This document shows positions 30,270-38,988 of a stretch of 64,000 bases of DNA, in pieces. Every line of letters begins with the position of its first letter. The stretch's first letter is position 1. The DNA comes from Methylococcales symbiont of Hymedesmia sp. n. MRB-2018 (GTDB taxonomy: Bacteria > Pseudomonadota > Gammaproteobacteria > Methylococcales > Methylomonadaceae). Below the pieces are notes generated by a model, which was given only the letters and a program-made list of their open reading frames with translations, was not told the DNA's origin and searched no databases. The stretch spans positions 24,990 to 88,989 of the forward strand of contig QPIN01000059.1 in the NCBI GenBank assembly GCA_003666385.1. The letters run 5' to 3'. The position numbers were made by a program, and so were the translations under genes.

Positions 30270-31325
30270 ATGTCTAAACTCACACAATATCAACTGGTAA
30301 AAACGCGCCTTCAAGAAAGGCTCAGCAATGGTACAACCCGATGCAATCTTTGCTTATGGCGTTGTAAAATCAGTCATGGCCAACGTGGTTTTTGCCAGGC
30401 ACATGTTAATCGTAATGGCACTTTATATAATTTATCATACGGTATTTTATCATCCATAAATATAGATAGAATTGAGGAAAAACCAGTCAGACATTTTCGC
30501 CCTGGAACGCGAGTGATGTCGGTTGGGAGTTATGGTTGCAGCTTTCGTTGCAAGGGTTGCCATAATTTGGAAATATCATGGGGTGTCAATGCTTTAGACG
30601 CTCTGGCAAAAGGTCAATCTAAAGCAGCATGGGTATCAGCAGAATCTCTGGTTGAATCAGCACTAAAAGCTGATGTACAAGGCATTGCCTTTACCTATTC
30701 AGAACCTGCTGTGTGGTTAGAATATGTGTTAGACGTAGCTAAAATAGCAAAACAAGCAGGTCTCTATACCGTTTATGTATCTAACAGCTATATTAGCGAT
30801 GAAGCCCTAGAATTAGTTGCGCCTTATATTGATGTATTGTGTTCTGATATTAAAAGTATGCGGGATGATTTTTATCAGGAAATTTGTCGGCCCGCTACAG
30901 TCAAGCAAGTCCTTCATTGCATAAAAAAAGCGCACGACCTGGGTATTCACGTTGAAACACGCACCAACATTATTCCAGGTAAGAATGATGACCCAGAACA
31001 GCATTATCAAACTGCTTGCTGGATAAGAGATAACCTAGGTAAAGACAGCCCGTGGCATATCACTCGTTTTTTTCCTGCCTATCAACTAAGCCATATTCCC
31101 GCTACAGCAGAAGCGTCTTTATTTGGCGCACAAGATCAAGCCAAAAAAGCAGGGCTAACAAATAGTTATGTTTATAATGATAAGGGCTGTGACTGTGCCG
31201 CAGAAAACCAACCAGTCAGCCATTATATTAATGACAATAATGCCAGCATAAATGAAGTCAAACAATGTGCGGCTAGTTGCTGTGGTGACGAAGGTGTTTT
31301 ACTTAAAAAATTTGAACAAGTATAA
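30270..31325 (+). CDS. amrS: AmrS-type radical SAM enzyme (AmmeMemoRadiSam)
   Basis: Radical SAM protein resembling pyruvate-formate-lyase activases, of the AmmeMemoRadiSam group. An N-terminal RCNLCLWRCKI..GQRGFC cysteine cluster is followed by the SAM [4Fe-4S] motif CSFRCKGC near residues 90-97. The core shows GIAFTYSEPAVW, SNSYIS, and TNIIPGKNDD. The C-terminal tail is unusually cysteine-rich (GCDCAAEN and CAASCCGDEG), perhaps for an extra metal site. ATG at 30270 chosen. No AMMECR1 or Memo partner lies beside it. Substrate unknown. Confidence 0.85.
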   Translation: MSKLTQYQLVKTRLQERLSNGTTRCNLCLWRCKISHGQRGFCQAHVNRNGTLYNLSYGILSSINIDRIEEKPVRHFRPGTRVMSVGSYGCSFRCKGCHNLEISWGVNALDALAKGQSKAAWVSAESLVESALKADVQGIAFTYSEPAVWLEYVLDVAKIAKQAGLYTVYVSNSYISDEALELVAPYIDVLCSDIKSMRDDFYQEICRPATVKQVLHCIKKAHDLGIHVETRTNIIPGKNDDPEQHYQTACWIRDNLGKDSPWHITRFFPAYQLSHIPATAEASLFGAQDQAKKAGLTNSYVYNDKGCDCAAENQPVSHYINDNNASINEVKQCAASCCGDEGVLLKKFEQV

Positions 31326-31348
31326 AATATTTTAAATTAAGGGGCATT

Positions 31349-31642
31349 ATGGGTAAATTAGTTAATTGTGTTGTTTTAAAGCACGAAGCTGAAGGATTAG
31401 ATAAGCCCACCCACCCGGGTGAATTAGGGCAAAGAATTTTTCAACATGTTTCCGAAGAAGGGTGGAAAAAATGGCTGGAGAGATTAACCACCATAATTAA
31501 TGAAAATGGCATCAGCACCATGGATGTTGAAAGTTTTGCCTTGATCGAAAAACACATGATGGGTTTCTTTTTTGGTGAGGGTGACTATGGCCAACTTCCA
31601 GCGGGTTTTCATCAAGCAGGGTCTTCGGGCGGAAAAAAATAA
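31349..31642 (+). CDS. yggX: probable Fe(2+)-trafficking protein YggX
   Basis: Protein of 97 residues related to YggX, which protects iron-sulfur proteins from oxidative damage. LVNCVVLKHEAEGLDKPTHPGELGQRI, then W..WL....T.INE..I and a final E..M..F.F, follow the family pattern, including the N-terminal cysteine (Cys7). The C-terminal GSSGGKK tail replaces the usual end. It lies 23 bp after the radical SAM gene, likely one operon. Confidence 0.85.
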   Translation: MGKLVNCVVLKHEAEGLDKPTHPGELGQRIFQHVSEEGWKKWLERLTTIINENGISTMDVESFALIEKHMMGFFFGEGDYGQLPAGFHQAGSSGGKK

Positions 31643-31721
31643 TTCCAGAACTTGACCACCCGTACACAGCGATTTATCTTTTTGGTGGGACTGCCTTTTG
31701 CTCAAATTATAGTCAGCATTG

Positions 31722-32525
31722 CTACTTTTTATTAGTTTTAAGCCCTTGCGCCCTAAACGGCAGCAATAAACAGTGCATAAAACTTAAATCTGTCTGATTT
31801 CTATATTCAGGTAAACCTATTTCCAGTGTTGTCTGACTTTTTTCAGGCTCTACCTGATAGGTTTTAAACACTCTGTCCCATAGCACAATAGAAAAGCCAT
31901 AATTACTGTCTGTCTCAGTTTTAACTGTTGAATGATGGATGCGATGTGTGTCGGGCGTAATTAATATCCAGCGTAAAACAGTATCAATTTTTAAGGGTAA
32001 ATCAATATTGCTGTGATTGAATGTGGCAGTAGCATTGAGGACGATTTCAAAGGCGATAACAGCAATAGGATTGGCACCCAATAAGTAGATGCAAGTGACT
32101 TTGTAGCCCATGGAAATGATGATTTCCATGGGGTGAAAACGCACCGCAGAACTAGCATCTAATTCCAAATCGGTATGATGGACTTGATGTAAACGCCATA
32201 GTAGCGACCATTTATGACTGAGAACATGCTGTCCATAGATGGCTAAATCAAGTAACAATAAAGTGATAACAATACTTGTCCACGGTGCTAAGGCAAATTG
32301 ATTTAATAACCCCCATGATTGTTCAGTTGCATTGACTGCACTTAAATAGGCGAGGCTGCCCACTGTTAGACGCATTAAAACCATGTTAGTGACAGCCAAA
32401 CCTATATTCACCTGCCAGCGTTTTTTACGGCTGATGCTTTGTTTTCTTCTTGGCCTAAAATATTCCCAGCCAATCATCAGCAAAAAAACAGCTAATGCGA
32501 TTGAGAGCCTAATCAGGTTTTCCAT
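31722..32525 (-). CDS. sterol desaturase/fatty acid hydroxylase family protein
   Basis: Di-iron membrane hydroxylase of the sterol-desaturase superfamily. It has three to four hydrophobic segments and the histidine clusters HVLSH, HQVHHTD and HRIHHS that bind the diiron centre. At 267 residues it is typical. The start overlaps the end of the glycosyltransferase gene by 13 bp, and that gene overlaps the helicase gene, so the three are translationally coupled. Substrate unknown; a lipid carrying an arsenosugar or a hopanoid/sterol are possibilities (inference). Confidence 0.85.
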   Translation of the reverse strand: MENLIRLSIALAVFLLMIGWEYFRPRRKQSISRKKRWQVNIGLAVTNMVLMRLTVGSLAYLSAVNATEQSWGLLNQFALAPWTSIVITLLLLDLAIYGQHVLSHKWSLLWRLHQVHHTDLELDASSAVRFHPMEIIISMGYKVTCIYLLGANPIAVIAFEIVLNATATFNHSNIDLPLKIDTVLRWILITPDTHRIHHSTVKTETDSNYGFSIVLWDRVFKTYQVEPEKSQTTLEIGLPEYRNQTDLSFMHCLLLPFRAQGLKTNKK

Positions 32526-33205
32526 AACTTTCCTTTTGTATAAAGCGTGTTGAGTGTTTCTGGTGCCTCACCAAAGAAATATCGCAGCCGTATGCTCCAC
32601 ATCAGGACAACGACTTTAACCACACCGTATTGTTCCCAACGCCGTCCTGAACTTATTACTCTGGTTTTTAGACAATGCGGACGGCTGATTTTTTTAAGCC
32701 TGCTACATAATTCAACATCTTCCATTAAAGCAATTTCAGCATAACCATTCACTTGCTCAAATAATGATTTTTTGACAAATATCACTTGGTCACCAGTGGC
32801 AATTCCCGTTAAACAAGAGCGCCAGTTCATAAACCAGGCAATCATTTTTAATAGAGGGTGTTGACCTGTGAGTGTAATATTAAATCGCCCCCAGGTATTA
32901 TGGTGCTGTTTAAATAGCTGGCTGAGGCTGTCCAAAGCATTTGTTGGGAGATGGGTATCGGCATGCAGAAAAAGCAAAATATCACCGCTAGCATATTTAG
33001 CGCCCTTATTCATCTGCGTAGCGCGGCCTTTATCAAAGCGAATAATTTTATCGGCTAAAGGCCTGGCATTTTCTATGGTGTTATCCATACTTCCAGCATC
33101 GACAACAATGATTTCATGCGGTTGATTCTGGGCTTGTACTGATTGTAAACAGGATTGAATATTATCCGCTTCATTTAAAGTGGGGATGATGATGGAAAAA
33201 TTCAT
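32513..33205 (-). CDS. GT2 glycosyltransferase, arsenosugar-type (TIGR04283-like)
   Basis: Family 2 glycosyltransferase with FSIIIPTLNEADNI at the start, EIIVVDAGSMDNT near residue 32, the DxD-like LFLHADTHLP near 74-83, and GDQVIFVKKSLFEQVNGY with ALMEDVELC near 160. This compact 230-residue pattern matches the TIGR04283 glycosyltransferases found with arsenosugar genes. An ArsM-like methyltransferase and an ArsS radical SAM protein are encoded 3-6 kb upstream on the same strand. Overlaps the helicase stop by 4 bp. Confidence 0.82.
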   Translation of the reverse strand: MNFSIIIPTLNEADNIQSCLQSVQAQNQPHEIIVVDAGSMDNTIENARPLADKIIRFDKGRATQMNKGAKYASGDILLFLHADTHLPTNALDSLSQLFKQHHNTWGRFNITLTGQHPLLKMIAWFMNWRSCLTGIATGDQVIFVKKSLFEQVNGYAEIALMEDVELCSRLKKISRPHCLKTRVISSGRRWEQYGVVKVVVLMWSIRLRYFFGEAPETLNTLYTKGKLWKT

Positions 33206-36200
33206 AAAGTGATTGGCTTAAATAACTCGGTCAAGTCTTCAGAGGTGAGTTTTGTAGACCGCTGTTGTTTACCACCCTGATAAATACTGTCGGCCAAGGC
33301 ACGTTTTTTCTCTTGCATGGCGAGGATTTTTTCTTCTACTGTATTTTCAGTCATCAGCTTATAAACAAACACGGGTTTGTCTTGACCGATACGATGCGCT
33401 CTATCAGCGGCTTGTGTCTCTACCGCAGGGTTCCACCAAGGGTCATAAATAATTACGGTATCGGCTTCGGTTAAATTTAAACCTACGCCCCCCGCTTTTA
33501 AACTAATCAGAAAAACATCGGTTTCACCGTTTTTAAAGCGTTCTATCGCTTCATCGCGTTTTCTGGTTTGCCCTGTGAGTTTACTGTATTCAATTTTTAA
33601 GGCATTGAGTTCTGTTTCTATCAAAGCGATCATTCGGGTAAACTGAGAAAATACCAAAATCCGGCGACCTTCTTCCAGTAGTTCTGGCAACATTTCCATC
33701 AGCAAATCCAGTTTTGCCGACTGTTTTACTTTTTGTGCCTCTTTTAAAGATAGGGTGCGAGGATCACAACAGGTTTGGCGTAGTTTTAGCAAGGCATCCA
33801 GAATGGTGATTTGACTGCGTGCTAAACCCTTATCAGCAATGGCATCGCGGACTTTCTTCTCCATCGTAATGCGGATGCCTTCGTATAGTGTTGCTTGTTT
33901 TTCGTATAAAGGTACGGAGCGGATCATTTCCGTTTTAGGGGGTAATTCGGTGGCGACTTCTTGTTTAGTTCTACGCAACATAAAAGGTTGCAGCCGCTTC
34001 GATAAACGCTCTCTTTGTTGTGAATCACTATGGATTTCTATCGGAGTTCGGTAGAGTTTTTTAAAGCTTTTGCTGTCGCCTAAAAAACCAGGCATGAGAA
34101 AATCAAATTGTGCCCATAATTCGCCTAAATGATTTTCCATCGGTGTGCCGGTTAAACATAAGCGATGGCTGGTTTTTATTTCTCTGACGATACGTGCGGC
34201 TTGTGAACGTGGATTTTTAATGATCTGAGATTCATCGAGTATTAGATAATGATAGTTATGTGCAATGAGTGTTTTTTTATCGCGGGGTAATAGTGGGTAA
34301 GTGGTCAATATACAGTCATAGTCTTTGATTTTATCAAAGTGTTGTTTACGCTCAGTGCCTTGCAGGGTTAATAACTTTAAGTCAGGAGTGAAATGTTCGG
34401 CTTCGCGTCGCCAATTTCCCATTAAACTGGTAGGGGCAATAATCAAACAAGGTTGCTTCATGCGTCCTGATTGTTTTTCAACTAGCAGGTGAGTCAGGGT
34501 TTGAATGGTTTTACCTAAGCCCATATCGTCGGCCAAGATGCCTGCAAAATTATATTCACGAAGAAACTGTAGCCAGTTAAGACCTAGTTGCTGATAGTCT
34601 CTTAAAGTTGCGTTAAGCTCGGCGGGTATGGCTATGTCTGCAATACCTTTAAAGTTCTTTAATTTTTTACCAGTTTCAATCAATGCTTTGCCACCGTTTA
34701 AACTAAAAACACCGTAACTATGGGTTTCTAAATCAGCTAAGGTAGCGGCATCATAACGAGAAAGTGTTAGTCCACCATTTTCATTAATGGAGCTATCGGA
34801 AAATAATTCGTAGATGATTTTAATAAAGGGTTTAAGTTGACTTGACGGTATATTGATATAGTGATGCGGTTCTATCGCTATACTCAGATTATCGGGTAAA
34901 TCATCTAAATCGAACTCTTTCAGAATAGGCATGATTAACGGTAGCAGAGGGATGGGCTTTCCATTCACATTAATCTTAAAATTCATTTCAAACCAATCAT
35001 TATCGGTTTCGTCAATGTCAACATGCCAGTCTTCAGTTTGTTGAAAATTAAGCTTAAAGCTATCTTGGGTGTCAACAAGCCAGCCTTGTTCGACTAAATC
35101 TGGCAGTATGTCCTGGATGAATTTTCCCCAGTGGCTAGCACTGTCCATGACTGATTCAACCCCAGGGCTAAACAGAATTAACTCTTTTATACTATTGAGT
35201 TCTGTAAGGATAAAACCATGTTGCATGAGCTGCTTAACGGCTTCAAATTCAGTTTCCATTTGTCGTTGAATGCGAAAAATACCTTGCTTGTTTTTTACTA
35301 CAGTGAAGGGTTCTGGACTATAGACTGAACTGGTGACGTTGTTATAGACAAAATTCAGTTTAATGAAGTGACTGTATTGCGTTGGATTGAGTTGTGCACC
35401 AAATAGGGTGATTTTAGGGATAGGCTCAATATCAGAGATCTCAACCAGCTCAATTTTTATAGGGGCTGGCAAAGCAACTGTAGGAAATTCTAGGGTTAGT
35501 CGTTGACTAAACTCCTCTACCACCTGTGCAGGGACTTCAGGAATGTTTAAAATTTTTTTTAGTTGCTGGTGAGAGCCGTTTAGCGCAGTCAGCGTGCCGA
35601 GAGCGTTTTGTGATTCATCAAGGTATAAAGGCGGCTCAGTTAAGATTAACAGGGCATCGGGTTCAATATGCCAGGAAAGTTGATAACTCTGGTTTTTTTG
35701 CTGCCAACTAAAGCTTAATGTACGCTCATCTGCCGGTTGTAGAGGCTGTGCTTGTGTGGTTTTCCAAAATAGACGGTTTGATTGAATTAATTTTGATAAA
35801 GCAATATAACCGGTGCTGTTTTCAAATAAAGGATAGCCTTGGTAACTTGTTTCTAGGCTATAGAGAATACGGGCAATATCTTTATCAAGTGCCTGTATAT
35901 AATTGGTATAGCTATAGCTGTAACGCAAATTGTTTAAGGTGGTTTTCCTGCCTTTATTCAGCTCCCCTTTTTTATTGTATTTGGTGATTAGAAAATCTAG
36001 GCTAAATAGATGTGCTGTTTTGCTTGGTTTAAGGATATAAGCGATAAACTCTTCATTGCTTGCTTGCAAAACTGATTCTTCAAAATTGTCTAGCCATTCT
36101 AAACAAGAAGGAATGTTAGTGGCTGATTGTGAAATCTGAGTGGCTACAGACATGTATTCAAGACAGGCAGAGGCTATATGTTTACAGTTAAAGCGCATCG

Positions 36201-36450
36201 GACAAGTGCAATCGCCATCAATACTGACAGTACTGAAATCATGCATCCAGTCAACCCTTATTGATTGTTTATAACGCTTTTTAGCACTGCCAAGTGTGGT
36301 TGCGTTAAAACTAACATAACTTGAGTCTTCTTTTAGAATATTGATCTGTAATGTTTTGCTTTCTTCAAAATATTTATTGCCGCGTACGAAAGCCAGATCT
36401 CCACAGGCAAAGCGAATATCTGATTCTATAATTCTTTTTCTGTTGATCAT
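33202..36450 (-). CDS. SWIM-domain SNF2-family helicase
   Basis: Swi2/Snf2-type DNA translocase. N-terminal SWIM zinc finger CTCPMRFNCKH (near residues 79-90), a central SNF2-associated region of about 450 residues, then the ATPase: ADDMGLGKTIQTL (Walker A), LDESQIIKN (DEAD-type box), TGTPMEN, and in the second lobe VFSQFT, LISLKAGGVGLNLTEAD and the DPWWNPAVETQAADRAHRIGQ motif. 1082 residues, full length. Role probably in DNA repair or transcription recycling. Its overlap with the arsenosugar-type glycosyltransferase gene is unusual. Confidence 0.92.
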   Translation of the reverse strand: MINRKRIIESDIRFACGDLAFVRGNKYFEESKTLQINILKEDSSYVSFNATTLGSAKKRYKQSIRVDWMHDFSTVSIDGDCTCPMRFNCKHIASACLEYMSVATQISQSATNIPSCLEWLDNFEESVLQASNEEFIAYILKPSKTAHLFSLDFLITKYNKKGELNKGRKTTLNNLRYSYSYTNYIQALDKDIARILYSLETSYQGYPLFENSTGYIALSKLIQSNRLFWKTTQAQPLQPADERTLSFSWQQKNQSYQLSWHIEPDALLILTEPPLYLDESQNALGTLTALNGSHQQLKKILNIPEVPAQVVEEFSQRLTLEFPTVALPAPIKIELVEISDIEPIPKITLFGAQLNPTQYSHFIKLNFVYNNVTSSVYSPEPFTVVKNKQGIFRIQRQMETEFEAVKQLMQHGFILTELNSIKELILFSPGVESVMDSASHWGKFIQDILPDLVEQGWLVDTQDSFKLNFQQTEDWHVDIDETDNDWFEMNFKINVNGKPIPLLPLIMPILKEFDLDDLPDNLSIAIEPHHYINIPSSQLKPFIKIIYELFSDSSINENGGLTLSRYDAATLADLETHSYGVFSLNGGKALIETGKKLKNFKGIADIAIPAELNATLRDYQQLGLNWLQFLREYNFAGILADDMGLGKTIQTLTHLLVEKQSGRMKQPCLIIAPTSLMGNWRREAEHFTPDLKLLTLQGTERKQHFDKIKDYDCILTTYPLLPRDKKTLIAHNYHYLILDESQIIKNPRSQAARIVREIKTSHRLCLTGTPMENHLGELWAQFDFLMPGFLGDSKSFKKLYRTPIEIHSDSQQRERLSKRLQPFMLRRTKQEVATELPPKTEMIRSVPLYEKQATLYEGIRITMEKKVRDAIADKGLARSQITILDALLKLRQTCCDPRTLSLKEAQKVKQSAKLDLLMEMLPELLEEGRRILVFSQFTRMIALIETELNALKIEYSKLTGQTRKRDEAIERFKNGETDVFLISLKAGGVGLNLTEADTVIIYDPWWNPAVETQAADRAHRIGQDKPVFVYKLMTENTVEEKILAMQEKKRALADSIYQGGKQQRSTKLTSEDLTELFKPITL

Positions 36451-36517
36451 ATTTTGCTGGTGCGTGTTTATTTTATAAACACGCGGGGTAAGTGTATTTG
36501 AAGACGGTTGATTTTTT

Positions 36518-36587
36518 GTAACTACTCAGGATGCTCCGTAACCGCGCCGTCATTCCCGCGAACGCGGGAATCCATAAGGGCAGTTAC
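36518..36587. repeat. short element with family B-like ends and dRS3-like core
   Basis: Begins GTAACTACTCAGG and ends CAGTTAC, like MITE B termini. The core contains ATTCCCGCGAACGCGGGAAT (36552-36571), a perfect 9-bp palindrome with a 2-nt loop and the ATTCCC-N8-GGGAAT form of dRS3-type repeats. Lies between the ArsM-like gene and the helicase gene. Confidence 0.55.
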
Positions 36588-36628
36588 TATGTGCTTTATG
36601 TTGCGACCTACTAATAATTCACTCATTA

Positions 36629-37750
36629 TTAACAACAAGCAGATCCAGAATCTGTGTTTCCTTTGTGAGTGCCGCTTTTAGTTGCCTCAATAGACCTGAT
36701 TGCACCTGAATCACAACGCCAGGGTTTTCCTTGTTGTTGTTCGGCAGGTGCAATGCCAATAAAATCTGTGCCATAAGTATCATTGGTTAATAAGGCATAA
36801 GTGCGTTCACAAACTGCCATCCGTTGGCCTCGGTAATAAACATGACCGTCATCATCATAAATCTCAGAATAAGGCCCCCTATAAATGACGGCGTGACCTT
36901 TATCAATGCAATCGGTGCCCATCGGTTTTACTGCTGTAATAGTGACAGAACGAAACACAATGTTTTCTACCACCTGCCAAGGTTCACTCTCCCACTTATC
37001 ATAAGTCACTGCAATAAAACCGGCATCAATGAAGGTTTGTAAAAATTCGTGTTCTTGTAATGCCCCAGATATGCAACCGCTCCATAAATGTGGGTCTTGT
37101 TTTAGCTGCTGTGGTACAAATTCATCGCTGATAATATCTGAAATAGCCACCCGTCCACCCGGTTTGCTTACCCGAAAAATCTCTGCAATCATTTGTTCTT
37201 TATCACTGTCGCGGACTAAATTAAGCACGCAGTTTGAAACCACCAGATCAATGGAATCGTTTTTAATTAAAGGGGATTCTGTACGCTGCTTATCTTGCCA
37301 GCCGCGGAAAACAATCATATCTTCGGTGGTGTTAACAGGATTATTGAGTAGATAATCATTTGTTGCACTGAGATCCATGGCTAAATCCTGAATTTGTCCT
37401 TTAACAAACTCAACACGGTCAGAGCCCAGTTTAGCCGACATTTCTGTCTGATATTTTCTGGCTAAACCTAGCATATCGTCATTCATATCAACACCAATGA
37501 CTTTTCCATGATCTCCGACCAGTTGTGCTGCCATATAACAGATTTTTCCAGAACCTGATCCTAAATCCAAAACCACATCCCCTGTTTTTACATAGCGCGA
37601 GGGATCGCCGCAACCATAGTCTTTTTCGATAATTTCTGAGGGTAATAGTTTGAGTAACTCACGATCATAGTCAACTGGACAGCAAAGGTCAGGCTGTACT
37701 GAGTCGGCACCTTCTGAATAACGCTTTAACACACCTGTTTCTACTGTCAT
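36629..37750 (-). CDS. arsM: ArsM-like arsenic methyltransferase
   Basis: SAM-dependent methyltransferase of the arsenite-methylating family. VVLDLGSGSGKICYMAAQLVG (glycine loop near residue 60) is followed by the conserved cysteines of ArsM: CC in the N-terminal region (DLCCPVDYD), SNCVLNL near 172 and SGCISGAL near 224. A C-terminal extension of about 110 residues ends in SACC. The same family member is found with ArsS in arsenosugar clusters, and ArsS lies 268 bp upstream on the same strand. Both flanks carry MITE B-like fragments. Confidence 0.85.
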   Translation of the reverse strand: MTVETGVLKRYSEGADSVQPDLCCPVDYDRELLKLLPSEIIEKDYGCGDPSRYVKTGDVVLDLGSGSGKICYMAAQLVGDHGKVIGVDMNDDMLGLARKYQTEMSAKLGSDRVEFVKGQIQDLAMDLSATNDYLLNNPVNTTEDMIVFRGWQDKQRTESPLIKNDSIDLVVSNCVLNLVRDSDKEQMIAEIFRVSKPGGRVAISDIISDEFVPQQLKQDPHLWSGCISGALQEHEFLQTFIDAGFIAVTYDKWESEPWQVVENIVFRSVTITAVKPMGTDCIDKGHAVIYRGPYSEIYDDDGHVYYRGQRMAVCERTYALLTNDTYGTDFIGIAPAEQQQGKPWRCDSGAIRSIEATKSGTHKGNTDSGSACC

Positions 37751-37765
37751 TTTGTTTCCTTATTG

Positions 37766-37865
37766 GTAACTGCTCAGTGTACTCCGTAACTGCTTATATT
37801 TCCCTCTATTTTGTTCAAGAGCAAGAGCAAGAGTAAGAGCAAGAGTAAGAGCAAGAGCAAGACTA
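37766..37865. repeat. MITE family B fragment plus hexamer tandem repeat
   Basis: 37766-37820 reads GTAACTGCTCAGTGTACTCC and continues to CCCTCTATTTTGTTCAAGAG, matching the start of family B. It then runs into about eight units of a CAAGAG/TAAGAG hexamer (37815-37865). The repeated unit probably grew by slippage from the GAGCAAG of the element. Confidence 0.6.
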
Positions 37866-37951
37866 AGGACTAAGGATTAACCCAATATTTTTAGGCGAAT
37901 GTTGTGTTACAAAAAAAATGTAATCTAGCCTCCGTTACTTTTAATAAAATG

Positions 37952-37978
37952 TTGGGTTACGAAAAGCACGTAACCCAA
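37952..37978. repeat. GTAACCC palindrome, second copy
   Basis: Perfect 10-bp stem TTGGGTTACG/CGTAACCCAA with a 7-nt loop, related to the palindrome at 30159-30187. It lies in the 268-bp spacer between the ArsS and ArsM genes. Confidence 0.5.
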
Positions 37979-38018
37979 GCTACGCGGCTTTAGTCTTTAG
38001 TCCGTAGTTACATTTTAA

Positions 38019-38975
38019 TTAAAGAGCACCGCCACAACTGCTACCTTGTCCCGCAGTGCAGCCATAGCAATGTTGTAGGGTTTTTATTGGCTGTCCTGCT
38101 AATATTTGATCAGTCAATGCTGATATATGTATTTTCTCTGAGGCTTCACCTAGAGGAAGATGTAGCATTTGATTAAAATCACAGTCATAAACAAACCCTT
38201 GCCAGTCAACACTCAAGGTATTTTTACACATCACTTGCTCTAGGTTTTGCTGTTGAAAATTGTCTTCTAATAATTGCATATAGGGATCAAATTCACCTTT
38301 GCTGATCAATACACTGCCAAAACGCTGAATGGGTAAATTAGTTATGGTGAAAAGCTGGTTAAAGACAATATTGAACTGATCATATAAATGTTGTTTATAA
38401 GCTTGTTCTAGTGCATTTTGCTCAGGGGGAAGAGTAGCACCTTGTGGATTGAATACTAGGTTTACTATTAGCCCGGAATCTGCTTGACCATATCCTAGGT
38501 CGTTTAATTTTTGCAAGGCAGTAATGCTGGCATTAAAGGTTCCTTTTCCACGCTGCTTATCCACATTATCTTCCATATAGCAGGGCAGTGAGGCAACAAT
38601 TTCTACCTTATTTTTGGCAAGAAATTCGGCTAATTGCAAATAGTCAGGCTCTAGCAGGATGGTGAGATTACAACGATCAATGACTTTAACACTTTTTTTT
38701 ATAGCGGCCTCTACCAAGTTTTTAAACAAGGGGTTCATTTCAGGTGCACCCCCCGTTAAGTCCAAGGTTTTAATGCTATGACAATCAATAAAATCTAAAA
38801 TATGATCAATGGTTTTTTGATCCATTAATTCAGTACGATTAGGCCCTGCATTAACATGGCAGTGGGTGCAACTCAGGTTGCATAAATAACCCAGGTTAAC
38901 TTGTAAAACCTCTAAATCATTACGGGTGATAGCGGGGAAAGTGGTTTTTTCCAGATAAGGCAGAGTATCGTGCAT
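38019..38975 (-). CDS. arsS: ArsS radical SAM arsenosugar protein
   Basis: Radical SAM enzyme of the ArsS family that builds the 5'-deoxyadenosyl-arsenical precursor of arsenosugars. N-terminal LQVNLGYLCNLSCTHCHVNAGP holds the CxxxCxxC cluster (near residues 32-39), then LDLTGGAPEMNP. The C-terminal domain shows MCKNTLSVDWQGFVYDCDFNQML and ends CYGCTAGQGSSCGGAL, a cysteine-rich tail typical of the family. 318 residues, full length. Confidence 0.9.
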   Translation of the reverse strand: MHDTLPYLEKTTFPAITRNDLEVLQVNLGYLCNLSCTHCHVNAGPNRTELMDQKTIDHILDFIDCHSIKTLDLTGGAPEMNPLFKNLVEAAIKKSVKVIDRCNLTILLEPDYLQLAEFLAKNKVEIVASLPCYMEDNVDKQRGKGTFNASITALQKLNDLGYGQADSGLIVNLVFNPQGATLPPEQNALEQAYKQHLYDQFNIVFNQLFTITNLPIQRFGSVLISKGEFDPYMQLLEDNFQQQNLEQVMCKNTLSVDWQGFVYDCDFNQMLHLPLGEASEKIHISALTDQILAGQPIKTLQHCYGCTAGQGSSCGGAL

Positions 38976-38988
38976 AATGGCTTAACGC

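Noticed and set aside
37815..37865. Short tandem CAAGAG/TAAGAG units as a possible CRISPR-like array
   Set aside because: The units are 6 bp with no spacers; this is a slippage microsatellite next to a MITE fragment.
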